Positions 1 through 11,608 of a stretch of 64,000 nt of DNA are shown here, one piece after another. Under the pieces are notes generated by a model. It worked only from the letters and a program-made list of their open reading frames with translations. It ran no database searches and had not been told where the DNA came from. A program made the position numbers and the translations under genes. Origin of the DNA: Collinsella sp. AK_207A (GTDB lineage Bacteria > Actinomycetota > Coriobacteriia > Coriobacteriales > Coriobacteriaceae); NCBI RefSeq assembly GCF_902501965.1, contig NZ_CABWID010000002.1, positions 1 to 64,000 of the forward strand, in the 5' to 3' direction. Position 1 is the stretch's first letter. The number at the start of each line of letters is the position of its first letter.

Positions 1-332
1 CACTCAAAACTCGACTCTTGGTCACATCACTGCTGATACCTCTTGAATGGTATCTTCAATCTCCGTTCCTCGGCGAGGGCGTTCCCGCCCTTCGCCTCGC
101 AGTATCCGGTTCTGAAGGTTCCCGCCGCTGGGTTCCGGCTGTTTGCGCGGTGCCCTTCGGCAAGGGGATATAATGCCAGAGTTCACCCTTGTCGGAACCC
201 TCATTCCGTAGCTTCACACTCCCTTCACAACTCGGATGATTTTCCAAAGCTATTTCACTATATATAGTGTTTTCATAACGCCTGCCGCCATATTGATGCC
301 GTTCACCGACCCCTTCTGCCGCGAAAAGATTT
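1..332. other. Gene-free stretch with small hairpins
   Basis: I recognise no gene in these 332 bases. Two short inverted repeats are visible: GATACC/GGTATC at 35-40/49-54, and a GGGCG/CGCCC stem around 77-90. A TATAAT hexamer lies near 170-175 on the plus strand without a convincing -35 box, and the same A/T patch could act on the other strand. The phosphomutase gene ends at 333, so its 3' untranslated region probably lies here. Short reading frames in this stretch have no recognisable domain. Confidence 0.5.
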
Positions 333-1727
333 TTATATTTCTCCTCGGGCGATATCGCAGCCGGCATCAAGGAGCTCATCCCGACGCTCCACCGTCGCCG
401 CTTCGGCATAGACACGCACCACCGGCTCCGTGCCACCGGGGCGCAAAAGCAGCCAGGACTCGTCCTCGAACTCCAAGCGTAGACCATCCATATGGCTGAC
501 CGTCTTTGGCTCCCTCCCTGCAACCTCCGGCGGGTTCAGACCGGGAAGGACATTGCGCAGGGATTCGATAACCTCCGGCTCAAGTCGAAGGTCACGCTGC
601 CCATAGCACAGCGGTCCGAACTGCCCTTCCAGGTCATCGACCAGCTCGCCGAGCTTTCTGCCGGTCACCGCCATGAGCTCCACGAGCAGGAGGCCGCAAA
701 ACATCGCATCCCGCTCCAGGATATGCGCGGGGATTCCTATGCCCCCAGCGCCCTCTCCTCCCAGGAGCACGTCCCCTTTGAGCATCTCTTCATATATATG
801 TTTAAAACCGTTCGGCTTGATGGTGATCCGGCATCCGAGCGCTCGCGCCACACGGCGGGCAAGGGTTGAGGAGGAAATATTCAGCACCACGCGTCCCTCG
901 GCTCCGCGATCGCGTACCAAGTGCCCCAGCACAAGTGCCAAGATCTTGTGCGGGCTCACATATCTACCACGTTCGTCGACGGCGCCCAGTCGATCCGCAT
1001 CGCCATCCACGACGATTCCCGCCCAGGCTCCACGCTCGACCACCTCGTGCTCGCACTCGTCGACCCAGGGCTCTACGGGTTCTGGCCGGAACTCCAGCCA
1101 GTCGGGATCCTCCGCTTCATGTATCTCATGTACCTCAACGCCCAGGCGGCGCAATACCGTAGCCAAGGTTCCCCGCGCAGAGCCGTACATGGGGTCGCAT
1201 ACCACCGAGAGCCGCGCATCGCGAATGGCCTCAGCATCTACCAAGCCCTGCATATCTTGTAGATAGTCATCTAGTACGTCGGTCATCTGGACCGGGCCGC
1301 GTGCCATGGTGGCATCGGGCTCTACAGCGTCTTCAAGCTCCTCGTAGAAATCCGTTGTTCCGCCGCCGCCGTCGGCCACGCGCAACTTGATGCCCAGGTA
1401 GTCCAGGGGAAGATGCGAGCCCGTAACGATGAGGGCGCCACACGCCCGGTCATCGCGCGACACCGCCCAGGAAACTGCCGGGGCAGGCGTTGGGCGATCG
1501 GCAAGCTTGGCCACCAACCCGTGTGCACTGATCACCTGCGCCGCAAGCCGGGCAAAACGGACGGCATCGGGCCGCGTATCGTAGCCGATGTAGACCGTTG
1601 CATAGGGATAGGATTCCGACCACATCGCACCGGCCGCGTCGGCAACGCGGATAACGTTTTCCTCCGTAAAGTCACCGTCGAGGCGCGCACGCCAGCCGTC
1701 GGTTCCAAAATGAATAATCGCGCCCAT
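333..1727 (-). CDS. Phosphoglucomutase/phosphomannomutase family protein
   Basis: This is an alpha-D-phosphohexomutase of 464 residues, which moves phosphate between C1 and C6 of a hexose via a phosphoserine. The N-terminus FGTDGWRA is typical. The active-site serine lies in TGSHLP, where the family usually has TASHNP. The Mg-binding loop DGDADR is intact, the sugar-binding loop reads GGEGAGG and the phosphate loop RPGGTEP (usual RPSGTEP). The start at 1727 is chosen because AGGAG lies four bases upstream and the conserved FGTDGW begins right after it; longer reading has no such support. Whether the substrate is glucose, mannose or glucosamine phosphate cannot be told from sequence. It stands alone, with the methyltransferase gene upstream on the same strand. 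Confidence 0.88.
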   Translation of the reverse strand: MGAIIHFGTDGWRARLDGDFTEENVIRVADAAGAMWSESYPYATVYIGYDTRPDAVRFARLAAQVISAHGLVAKLADRPTPAPAVSWAVSRDDRACGALIVTGSHLPLDYLGIKLRVADGGGGTTDFYEELEDAVEPDATMARGPVQMTDVLDDYLQDMQGLVDAEAIRDARLSVVCDPMYGSARGTLATVLRRLGVEVHEIHEAEDPDWLEFRPEPVEPWVDECEHEVVERGAWAGIVVDGDADRLGAVDERGRYVSPHKILALVLGHLVRDRGAEGRVVLNISSSTLARRVARALGCRITIKPNGFKHIYEEMLKGDVLLGGEGAGGIGIPAHILERDAMFCGLLLVELMAVTGRKLGELVDDLEGQFGPLCYGQRDLRLEPEVIESLRNVLPGLNPPEVAGREPKTVSHMDGLRLEFEDESWLLLRPGGTEPVVRVYAEAATVERRDELLDAGCDIARGEI

Positions 1728-1852
1728 GGGGCTCCTGTCTCGTGAGGCGAATACGCCACTCAAACTGGTACCCGGAAGGGCGATGGGCAAACGAGCGCCA
1801 TAAAAAGCGGATGCTCAAACGGCGCTCGCATGGGGATGAGCGCGACCTTCTC

Positions 1853-2782
1853 CTACACGGCCGCCAGAACATCTTCCAGGGCGCACGTTGTGAGCGGCGT
1901 GGCGCCGCAACACGTCCCCACCAAGGCGGCACCAGCTGCAATCCACTCACGACACGCTGTGGAAAACGCGCCCGGGTCCTCGTTCCAGGCCAAGCGCCCC
2001 TCGTCGTCGCGATGCGGACTGCCCGCGTTGGGTCGCACCATGACCGGAAGATCGACCGCGCGTACCATTCGCGGCACCGATGCCGTGGCAGCCGCCAGGG
2101 AACAGCAGTTGACGCCCACCGCAGAGGCCCCGGCCTTCGCCGCATGCATGCACGCCGCCTCGATATTCAGGTTGTCGCCCAGCAGATTGCCCTTCTCGTC
2201 TATGGCAAAGCTGACCCAGAGGGGCATGCCGTCGCTCGCGTCACGCACACCGGCAAGCGCAGGCATTGTCTGCCGAATGGACGTGAAGGTCTCGAGCAGC
2301 AGCCCGTCCACGCCGGCCTGCAGCAACTGGCGCGCCTGCTCGCGATAAGCCTCCCGCGCGCGGCGGAACTCGGGAGAGTCCTCGAGCGTCCAGTCGACAC
2401 CGCACGGCCCGATCGACCCGACCAGGAGCCCTTCGCCCACGCGTCGGGCGCAATCGACCGCCGCGCGATTGATGACCGCGACGCTCTGACGAACGGCGTC
2501 GCGCTCCAGAGCCGGCGCTGAAGCCTGAAAGGTGTTGGTGATGAGCACGTCGGCACCAGCGGCACGGTAAAGCCCGTGAATACGCTCGACGAGCTGAGGC
2601 TCCGACACGTTCCACGATGCCGCGGGCACGTCCTCGCCAAACGGTTCTGACATGAGCATGGTGCCCATGGGGCCCTGCAGGAGCAGCGGATGCCCCTTGG
2701 CTTTGACCTCGTTCACGCGCTCGCACAGCGCCTCCGCGCCCACGCGGTTGTACATCTCGGTTGCAACGCGCTCAGCAGCCAT
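1853..2782 (-). CDS. Homocysteine S-methyltransferase family protein
   Basis: A single-domain Pfam S-methyl_trans (MmuM/BHMT type) protein of 309 residues that transfers a methyl group to homocysteine using zinc. The barrel start is seen as GPMGTML near residue 38. The three zinc cysteines are C226 in GVNC and C291-C292 in GTCCG. ITNTF near residue 81 is also a family motif. The cobalamin and folate domains of MetH are absent, so the methyl donor is probably a small molecule such as S-methylmethionine, a betaine or another methylated compound; sequence does not decide this. It starts 8 bases after the DtxR gene stop, so the two are surely co-transcribed, suggesting metal- or redox-linked control of methionine salvage. 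Confidence 0.88.
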   Translation of the reverse strand: MAAERVATEMYNRVGAEALCERVNEVKAKGHPLLLQGPMGTMLMSEPFGEDVPAASWNVSEPQLVERIHGLYRAAGADVLITNTFQASAPALERDAVRQSVAVINRAAVDCARRVGEGLLVGSIGPCGVDWTLEDSPEFRRAREAYREQARQLLQAGVDGLLLETFTSIRQTMPALAGVRDASDGMPLWVSFAIDEKGNLLGDNLNIEAACMHAAKAGASAVGVNCCSLAAATASVPRMVRAVDLPVMVRPNAGSPHRDDEGRLAWNEDPGAFSTACREWIAAGAALVGTCCGATPLTTCALEDVLAAV

Positions 2783-2790
2783 GGCCTTAT

Positions 2791-3216
2791 CTACTCCTCG
2801 CCGACCACGATGCCCTGTTTTTCAAGATAGGCGACCCAGCGAGCCATGGTGTCGTCTGAAAGCGCGTGCTCCATCATGCAGGCCTCGGAATCGGCGCGGT
2901 CGAACTCCACCCCGAGCTCCTGCATCAGGAAGGTGCGCAGCAGGCGATGGCGATACCACACCGCCCCACCAAGCTCGCGCCCCCTTTCGGTGAGCATGAC
3001 CTTGCCGTAGTGGGACTGGTCCACGAGCCCCTGATTCTTCAATGCCGTGACCGCCTTGTTGACGGACGCCTTGGACACATTCAGACGCTGTGCGATGTCG
3101 ACGGAGCGCACACCGGCAGTCTCGCCGTCTTCACGCTCGATCCGCACCATGCATTCCAGATAATCCTCGTTGGCCACCGTTAGGTGCAGCTCGCGCGAGG
3201 TGTTGGTGGTATCCAT
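2791..3216 (-). CDS. DtxR/MntR-family metal-dependent repressor
   Basis: A 141-residue regulator with an N-terminal winged helix (SVDIAQRLNVSKASVNKAV, residues 38-56) and the DtxR dimerisation/metal domain. The metal-ligand signature EACMMEH is at residues 111-117, matching the E-A-C-x-x-E-H of IdeR/MntR proteins. No C-terminal SH3-like domain is present, so it resembles the short MntR type. The start at 3216 has GGGGAG five bases upstream. A TAGAAT -10-like box lies on this strand at 3248-3253, in the region shared with divergent pepT. It would bind Mn(II) or Fe(II) and repress; the likely immediate target is its own operon with the homocysteine methyltransferase. Confidence 0.87.
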   Translation of the reverse strand: MDTTNTSRELHLTVANEDYLECMVRIEREDGETAGVRSVDIAQRLNVSKASVNKAVTALKNQGLVDQSHYGKVMLTERGRELGGAVWYRHRLLRTFLMQELGVEFDRADSEACMMEHALSDDTMARWVAYLEKQGIVVGEE

Positions 3217-3314
3217 GTGAACTCCCCTTTCACACGCGTTCTCGATGATTCTACCCCACCTCTTGCGTCGTGTTAGAGTGTCCATGTTTGCCACTCAGAG
3301 AGACGGGAGCCATC

Positions 3315-4547
3315 ATGAACGATGTCCTCGAGCGGTTCTACCGCTACGTGAGGATCGAGACAACCTCGGCGGACGAGCACTGCGACCAGGTACCTTCCAC
3401 CCCCGGCCAGTTCGATCTCGCGAACCTGTTGGCGCGTGAGCTCGAGGAACTCGGTGCCCGCGACGTGTCGGTTTCCGAGCATTGCTACGTAACTGCCCAG
3501 ATTCCCGCGAGCGCGGGTGCGGAGCAGTTGCCGCACCTGGGGCTCATCGCCCATATGGACACGAGCGAGGCCGCGCCTGGCGCGGACGTTGCGCCGCACA
3601 TCGTCCGCTATGAGGGAGGCCCCCTCGTGTGCGGCGAGGTTGATGGCCAGCCCGTCGCCATGGCACCCGAGCAGCTGCCCGCGCTCAACGACCTTGTGGG
3701 CGAGGACCTTGTCTGCTCAGACGGAACCACGCTGCTGGGCGCTGACGACAAGTCGGGGATAGCAGAGATCATGGCGCTCTTGGCGCGCATCGCAGCGGAC
3801 CCCTCCCTGCCGCATCCCGCGCTCGGCATCTGCTTCTGCCCCGATGAAGAGATCGGCCATGGCGCCGAGCTCCTGGACGTAGATGCTTTTGGCTGCACCT
3901 ACGCGTACACCGTGGACGGCGGTCCCATCGGCGAGCTCGAATGGGAATGCTTCAACGCCGCCGAGGCCACCGTGCGCTTTACCGGCCGCTCCATCCATCC
4001 CGGTGATGCCAAGGGCCGTATGGTGAACGCCTGCGAGCTCTTCCACCGCTTCCATGCCCTGCTCCCGGCCTGCGAGAAGCCCGAGTACACCGAGGGCTAC
4101 GAGGGATTCTTCCATTTGGAGGGCATCTCGGGCACCGTCGCGCACGCCACGGCGCGCTACATCGTGCGCGATCACGACGCCCAGGCCTTTGAGGAGAAGC
4201 TCGCGCAGCTCGATCGTGCCGCAGCCTTTATGAACGACGAGCTCGATTGCGAGCGTGTGCAGGTGGAGGTCAAGCGCCAATACCGCAACATGGCCGAGAT
4301 CGTCCGCGATTACCCTGAGCTGATCGACGTGGCCAAGGAAGCGTTCTCGGCCTGCGGCGTGGAGCCGCGCGTACTGCCCATCCGCGGAGGCACCGACGGG
4401 GCCCAACTCTCCTTCCGCGGACTCCCTTGCCCCAACCTTTCCACCGGCGGCTACTGCATGCACGGCGTGAATGAGTTCATCCCCGTCTCCTCGCTCGAGA
4501 AGATGGTCGATGTGCTCCAGGAACTCGTGCGCCGCTTCGCCGCGTAG
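3315..4547 (+). CDS. pepT: Peptidase T (tripeptide aminopeptidase)
   Basis: A 410-residue M20B zinc aminopeptidase that removes the N-terminal residue of tripeptides in the cytoplasm. Zinc-site motifs are all present: HMDTSEAAPGADV near residue 80, LLGADDKSG near 142, DEEIGHG near 178, and the C-terminal RGGTDGAQ followed by PNLSTGG and HGVNEF. Length equals that of known PepT. The start at 3315 has GGGAG five bases upstream and gives the usual N-terminus with no extension. It is divergent from the DtxR gene across about 100 bases and ends at a bidirectional terminator facing the LCP gene. Confidence 0.95.
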   Translation: MNDVLERFYRYVRIETTSADEHCDQVPSTPGQFDLANLLARELEELGARDVSVSEHCYVTAQIPASAGAEQLPHLGLIAHMDTSEAAPGADVAPHIVRYEGGPLVCGEVDGQPVAMAPEQLPALNDLVGEDLVCSDGTTLLGADDKSGIAEIMALLARIAADPSLPHPALGICFCPDEEIGHGAELLDVDAFGCTYAYTVDGGPIGELEWECFNAAEATVRFTGRSIHPGDAKGRMVNACELFHRFHALLPACEKPEYTEGYEGFFHLEGISGTVAHATARYIVRDHDAQAFEEKLAQLDRAAAFMNDELDCERVQVEVKRQYRNMAEIVRDYPELIDVAKEAFSACGVEPRVLPIRGGTDGAQLSFRGLPCPNLSTGGYCMHGVNEFIPVSSLEKMVDVLQELVRRFAA

Positions 4548-4588
4548 CGTTTACGCAGCCCGCAGCGATCGCCCGTCCCGGCAACGAC

Positions 4589-4624
4589 GAAGCCGCCCCG
4601 CGCGAACAAGCACGGGGCGGCTTC
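4589..4624. terminator. Bidirectional hairpin between convergent pepT and LCP gene
   Basis: A perfect 12-bp stem GAAGCCGCCCCG / CGGGGCGGCTTC with a 12-base loop sits between two convergent genes. The T content after the stem is modest (CTGTTTG on the plus strand). Confidence 0.8.
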
Positions 4625-4650
4625 CTGTTTGCGAGCTTGTACCGAACGGA

Positions 4651-5856
4651 CTAGTTGCTCGAGCTCGACGCGGAACCGCTGGAGCTATCCGAGCTCGACT
4701 CGTCGCTTCCACCGCTCGCTGTGGCCGTGCCGTTAACGTAGTCGGACGCGGTATTGTTGGTGAGGTCGCCGATCGTGGAGGACTCGGAGAGGCCGCCCGT
4801 GGACATGGTCTGGCTACCCTGCGGGTCGAGACCCTTGTCGATGCGGTCCATCATCTCGGCCGTGGCCTCCTCGTTGCAGAAGACGTAGCTCACGCCGTTG
4901 ATGTAGGTGTCGTCACCGGCCCAGCTCGGCAGGTTGGCGCTCCATATCTTATCGGTGTCCATACCGCGCATCGCGTTGGCGAGCGCCGCGATATCGGTGA
5001 GCGACATCGAGGTCTGCACCATATCTGACAGCGACTCGATCAGCGGGACGATCGTGGTCGCGTTGGTATTGTTGAGCACCTGCTTGGCGAGGGCGGCGAT
5101 GAAGATGCGCTGGTGCCGCATGCGGGTGTAGTCACCATCAGAGTAGGCGCGCGAGCGACAGAAGGCGAGCGCACTGGCGCCGTCGAGCGTCTGCAGACCC
5201 GGCTCGATCACCATGTCGCCAGCCTTGGGGTCATCGACCTTATCGGGCACGTTGACCTCAACGCCGCCGATCGCGTCGACCACCTGCACCAGGCCTTCGA
5301 AGCTCACTTCGGCATACTGGGAAATCTTGCCCTCCTGGCCAGGCCAGAGCAGTTCGTTCACGGCCTTGACCACGTCATCGGCGCCGCCGTAGGCGTGCGC
5401 GGCGTTGATCTTCATGGTCTCACCGTTGAGCTCGATCTTGGTATCGCGCGGGATGGAGAGTAGCGTCACCTGCTTATGAGTTGGGTCGATACGAGCCACG
5501 ACGATCGTATCGGAGCGGAAGGTATCCTCGCCGGGACGGCCATCGGTGCCCAGGAGCAGCATGTAGAACGGCTCCTTGGTCACATCGCTATCCATAATCT
5601 TCAGCGAGTTCATGAGGTCGGAGGTGATGGAAGAACCCCGGAGCTTGGCAGAAAGGTGGTTGAGATAGAGTCCCGCGGCGGCGGTTCCGGCCAGCAACAC
5701 GCCGATCAGCGTGCAGATCACGATGCGACGAACATGCCGTCCGCGACGACGCTGGCGCGCGCGCTCCGAATAGCGGTCAACGTTCTCACGGCTGTAAATG
5801 CGGCTCCCCGCGCTCGTCGTGGGTCTGCTCATCTGCTGAATCCGCTTCTTTCCCAT
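4651..5856 (-). CDS. LytR-CpsA-Psr (LCP) family cell-wall glycopolymer transferase
   Basis: A 401-residue membrane-anchored LCP enzyme. A basic cytoplasmic head (residues 1-43) precedes one transmembrane helix (about 44-64). The extracellular LCP domain follows, with LLGTDGRPGEDTFRSDT, ARIDPTHKQVTLLSIPRDT and the conserved AxAFCRSR/DYTRMRHQR block. LCP proteins attach teichoic acids, capsule or other glycopolymers from undecaprenyl-phosphate to peptidoglycan. The C-terminus is a Ser/Gly-rich low-complexity tail. The start at 5856 (GGAG six bases upstream) is preferred because residues before it are not LCP-like. It begins 13 bases after the murA stop, so it is co-transcribed with murA, consistent with an envelope role. 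Confidence 0.92.
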   Translation of the reverse strand: MGKKRIQQMSRPTTSAGSRIYSRENVDRYSERARQRRRGRHVRRIVICTLIGVLLAGTAAAGLYLNHLSAKLRGSSITSDLMNSLKIMDSDVTKEPFYMLLLGTDGRPGEDTFRSDTIVVARIDPTHKQVTLLSIPRDTKIELNGETMKINAAHAYGGADDVVKAVNELLWPGQEGKISQYAEVSFEGLVQVVDAIGGVEVNVPDKVDDPKAGDMVIEPGLQTLDGASALAFCRSRAYSDGDYTRMRHQRIFIAALAKQVLNNTNATTIVPLIESLSDMVQTSMSLTDIAALANAMRGMDTDKIWSANLPSWAGDDTYINGVSYVFCNEEATAEMMDRIDKGLDPQGSQTMSTGGLSESSTIGDLTNNTASDYVNGTATASGGSDESSSDSSSGSASSSSN

Positions 5857-5869
5857 ACAAATCTCCAGG

Positions 5870-7159
5870 TTAGTCGAGGTCGGGATCGGGCACCGTTGTA
5901 CGCTCCACGCACGCGTCCAGGCCGACGAGCTTCTCAACGAAGTTCTCATAGCCGCGATCGATATGATGAATGGCGGAGACGTCCGTGGTCCCCTCGGCAA
6001 TCAGTCCGGCCAGCACGAGTGCCGCGCCGCCGCGAAGGTCCGGCGAGGTAACCGGCGCTCCCGAGTAGCCGCGAACACCGTGAATCATCGCGTGGTGACC
6101 CTCGATATGGATGTCAGCGCCCATGCGCACCAGCTCGGAGGCAAACATGAAGCGGTTCTCGAAGATGTTCTCGGTGATGATCGAGTTGCCCTCGGCGAGC
6201 GCGGACAGCGTCATGGCCTGGGCCTGCATATCGGTGGGGAAGCCGGGGAACGGCAGCGTCTGGATGTCCACGGGCGCGATATGCTCCGCACGGTGCGCGG
6301 TGAGCCCGCTCCCATCCGGCAGAGTCTCAATGCGCACGCCCATGGCTTCCATCTTGCGGATAACCATGCCCAGGTGCTGCGGGCTGAAACCTGTCACCGT
6401 CACGCCGGCGGGTCCCGCCACGAGCGCACCTGCCACGAGGAAGGTTCCGGCCTCGATGCGGTCGCCCACCACGCGGTGCGTGACCGGATGGAGCTCGTTC
6501 ACGCCCTCCACGGTGACGACCGGCGTGCCAGCTCCCTGGATCTGCGCGCCCATCTCGTTGAGCATGCAGGCAAGGTCGACGATCTCGGGCTCGCGTGCGG
6601 CGTTATCGATCACTGTGGTACCCGCGGCGCGCACGGCGGCCATGATGAGGTTCTCCGTTGCACCCACCGAGGCGAACTCGAGCGTGACGTTGGTGCCGGT
6701 GAGCCCCTTGGAGGCGTCAGCATGGATGTAGCCGTGGCTCGTGTCGAACTCCACGCCCAGAGCCTCGAGACCCAGGATATGCATGTCAATCTTACGGGCA
6801 CCGAGGTTGCACCCGCCCGGCATGGCGATCTTAGCCTTGCCGAAACGGCCGAGCAGCGGACCCATCACCGCTGTAGAGGCGCGCATCTTGGCCACCAGCT
6901 CGTACGGGGCCTCCCAGGAGTCTACGCCTGAGGTATCGATGGCGAGCGTGTGCTTGTCCACCACCTCGATACGTGCCCCCATGCGCTTCAGGACCTTGCC
7001 CATGACATGCACGTCCGAGATATCCGGCACGTTGGTGAGCGTGGTGGTGCCCGGGGCGAGCAGGGTTGCAGCCATGAGCTTCAGGGCAGAGTTCTTGGCA
7101 CCGGAAACGCGAACCGTTCCCTCCAGTGGGTGCCCGCCCTCGACGCGGATGATGTCCAA
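5870..7159 (-). CDS. murA: UDP-N-acetylglucosamine 1-carboxyvinyltransferase MurA
   Basis: The first committed enzyme of peptidoglycan precursor synthesis, transferring enolpyruvate from PEP to UDP-GlcNAc. At 429 residues it is full length. The catalytic, fosfomycin-reactive cysteine is C117 in MPGGCNLGARKID, and the N-terminal SGAKNSALKLMAATLL loop is present. The start codon is TTG at 7159; no ATG or GTG is available closer, the MDIIRVEGG start matches the family, and AAAGG lies eight bases upstream. The gene begins just after the atp operon terminator, so transcription arises from readthrough or from a promoter buried in the terminator region. Confidence 0.95.
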   Translation of the reverse strand: MDIIRVEGGHPLEGTVRVSGAKNSALKLMAATLLAPGTTTLTNVPDISDVHVMGKVLKRMGARIEVVDKHTLAIDTSGVDSWEAPYELVAKMRASTAVMGPLLGRFGKAKIAMPGGCNLGARKIDMHILGLEALGVEFDTSHGYIHADASKGLTGTNVTLEFASVGATENLIMAAVRAAGTTVIDNAAREPEIVDLACMLNEMGAQIQGAGTPVVTVEGVNELHPVTHRVVGDRIEAGTFLVAGALVAGPAGVTVTGFSPQHLGMVIRKMEAMGVRIETLPDGSGLTAHRAEHIAPVDIQTLPFPGFPTDMQAQAMTLSALAEGNSIITENIFENRFMFASELVRMGADIHIEGHHAMIHGVRGYSGAPVTSPDLRGGAALVLAGLIAEGTTDVSAIHHIDRGYENFVEKLVGLDACVERTTVPDPDLD

Positions 7160-7175
7160 GCGTATGACCTTTCAG

Positions 7176-7207
7176 AAAAAAGCCCGGAAGCGGTGAGGCT
7201 TCCGGGC
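7176..7207 (-). terminator. Terminator of the atp operon
   Basis: Read on the minus strand, a perfect 10-bp stem GCCCGGAAGC / GCTTCCGGGC with a 6-base loop is followed by six T residues. It lies between atpC and murA, both read leftwards. Confidence 0.88.
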
Positions 7208-7234
7208 AGGTTGCTCGATCTTGGATAGAACGCT

Positions 7235-7645
7235 TTACGCGGCCTTTACCTCTTGGAGCAGAAGCTTACACCATGAAATCTCATTATAGAGATACGAGCG
7301 GCGTGCATCGTCTTCCGACAAATAACCCAGCTTCTCTTCAAATCCCTTCAGGCGGGCCTCCACGGCGGAAGCCTTCAGCTCGGAGATGTCCTCGGCGCGA
7401 TCGGTAAGGATGATGACCTTGTCGTCTGACACCTGCACGTAGCCGGTACCCACAGCGAATGAGCGCGTGGTCTGGCCCATGCGCTCCTCGCAGATGGACA
7501 CGATGCCGCTCTCGATCGTGCAGATCTCGCTGGCATGACGCGGCGCCACGCCAAAGCTACCGTCGGTGGACGGTACCGTGACGAACGCGACGTCCCCGTT
7601 GTACGGCTCGCTCTCGGGACAAACGATGCGCAGATGCATGGCCAT
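7235..7645 (-). CDS. atpC: ATP synthase epsilon subunit
   Basis: A 136-residue F1 epsilon subunit: an N-terminal beta sandwich (MHLRIVCPESEPYNGDV) and a C-terminal helical hairpin rich in Glu, Lys and Arg. It links gamma to the c-ring and can inhibit ATP hydrolysis. It is the last gene of the atp operon, three bases after atpD and just before a strong terminator. Confidence 0.93.
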   Translation of the reverse strand: MAMHLRIVCPESEPYNGDVAFVTVPSTDGSFGVAPRHASEICTIESGIVSICEERMGQTTRSFAVGTGYVQVSDDKVIILTDRAEDISELKASAVEARLKGFEEKLGYLSEDDARRSYLYNEISWCKLLLQEVKAA

Positions 7646-7648
7646 GAC

Positions 7649-9987
<2,339 letters not shown>

Positions 9988-9992
9988 GTGCC

Positions 9993-11603
9993 CTAGTTCT
10001 CCTCTGCACCCGAAGCGACGGAGGCGGCTCCGCTGCCATGCGAGGCGACGAACTCCGCCTTGAAGTCCTTGATGGCCGTCTCGAGCTGTGCGGCGAGCTC
10101 GTCGCTCAGCTTGGAATCGCCGATCTGAGCGAGCAGCTTGCCGTACGCACCGTTCATGTAGTCCATGAGGCCGTTGCGGAACGGCACCACGTCCGCGAGC
10201 TCCAGATCGTCCAGATAGCCCTTGTTGCCCGCAAAGAGCACGAGCACCTGGTCGGCCACGGACATCGGCTTGAAGCGCGGCTGCTTCAGCAGCTCGGTCA
10301 TACGAGAACCGTGCGTGAGCTGCTTCTGCGTGGCGGCATCCAAGTCAGAGCCGAACTGCGTGAAGCCCGCGAGCTCGCGGTAGGATGCAAGGTCCAGACG
10401 GAGGTTGCCGGCCTGCTGCTTCATGGCCTTGGTCTGCGCGGCACCGCCCACGCGGGACACCGAGATGCCCACGTCGACGGCCGGGCGCTGACCCTGGAAG
10501 AAGAGCTCACTCTGCAAGTAGATCTGGCCGTCCGTGATGGAGATCACGTTGGTCGGGATGTAGGCGGAAACGTCACCGTCCTGCGTCTCGATGATGGGAA
10601 GCGCCGTGAGCGAGCCACCGCCGTTCTTCTCGGACAGCTTGCAGGCGCGCTCCAACAGACGGGAGTGCAGGTAGAAGATGTCGCCGGGGTAGGCCTCGCG
10701 TCCAGGCGGGCGACGCAGCGTCAGCGACATCTGACGATACGCAACGGCCTGCTTGGACAGGTCGTCGTACACCGCGAGCACGTGGCCGCCGGGGTTGCTG
10801 GCGCTGGCGGGCTTGCCGTCCTCGCCGTTGTACATAAAGAACTCGCCGATCGCGGCGCCCGCCATGGGCGCGATGTATTGCAGCGGCGCCGAGGTCGAGG
10901 CCGAGGCGGACACGATCACGGTGTAGTCGAGCGCGCCGTGCTCCGCAAGCGTCTCGCGAATGGCGGCCACGGTGGACGCCTTCTGGCCGATGGCGACGTA
11001 GATGCAGATCATGCCTTTGCCGCGCTGGTTGATGATGGCGTCGATGGCGATGGCGGTCTTACCCGTCTTGCGGTCGCCGATGATGAGCTCGCGCTGGCCG
11101 CGGCCCACGGGAATCATGGCGTCGATGGCCAGAAGACCCGTCTGAACCGGCTCGCACACCGGGGTACGGTCGATGACGCCCGGGGCCTTGAACTCGATGG
11201 GACGGCGATGCGTGGCCCCGATAGGGCCCTTGCCGTCGATGGGCTCGCCGAGCGGGTTCACCACGCGGCCGAGCATGCCACGGCCCACGGGGATGTCCAT
11301 GACGCGGCCCGTGGTGCGCACGGAGTCGCCCTCCTTGATGGAGTCGACGTCGCCGAACAGCACGGCGCCGACCTCCTCGCGGTCGAGGTTCTGGGCCAGG
11401 CCGTACACGGTCTTGCCGGTCACGGAGCTCGTGAACTCCAGCAGCTCGCCCGCCATGGCGCTCTTCAGGCCGATGACGTGCGCGATGCCGTCGCCCACCT
11501 CGGCCACGGTGGAAACCTCCTGGGTGTCCACGGTGGCGGAAAGCTCAAGCAGGCGCTGCTGGAGGATCTCGTCGATATTGGCGGCGTTGATAGCCTCTGC
11601 CAT
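9993..11603 (-). CDS. atpA: ATP synthase alpha subunit
   Basis: The non-catalytic nucleotide-binding F1 alpha subunit, 536 residues. The P-loop GDRKTGKT and the signature [14 protein letters not shown] are present, as is the [15 protein letters not shown]-type segment (here [16 protein letters not shown]). A short Ala/Ser-rich tail extends the C-terminus. Start at 11603, 5 bases after the atpH stop. Confidence 0.97.
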   Translation of the reverse strand: MAEAINAANIDEILQQRLLELSATVDTQEVSTVAEVGDGIAHVIGLKSAMAGELLEFTSSVTGKTVYGLAQNLDREEVGAVLFGDVDSIKEGDSVRTTGRVMDIPVGRGMLGRVVNPLGEPIDGKGPIGATHRRPIEFKAPGVIDRTPVCEPVQTGLLAIDAMIPVGRGQRELIIGDRKTGKTAIAIDAIINQRGKGMICIYVAIGQKASTVAAIRETLAEHGALDYTVIVSASASTSAPLQYIAPMAGAAIGEFFMYNGEDGKPASASNPGGHVLAVYDDLSKQAVAYRQMSLTLRRPPGREAYPGDIFYLHSRLLERACKLSEKNGGGSLTALPIIETQDGDVSAYIPTNVISITDGQIYLQSELFFQGQRPAVDVGISVSRVGGAAQTKAMKQQAGNLRLDLASYRELAGFTQFGSDLDAATQKQLTHGSRMTELLKQPRFKPMSVADQVLVLFAGNKGYLDDLELADVVPFRNGLMDYMNGAYGKLLAQIGDSKLSDELAAQLETAIKDFKAEFVASHGSGAASVASGAEEN

Positions 11604-11608
11604 ATGCG

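Noticed and set aside
163-180. Plus-strand promoter with TATAAT near 170
   Set aside because: No suitable -35 box and no rightward gene follows; chance match in a small A/T patch.
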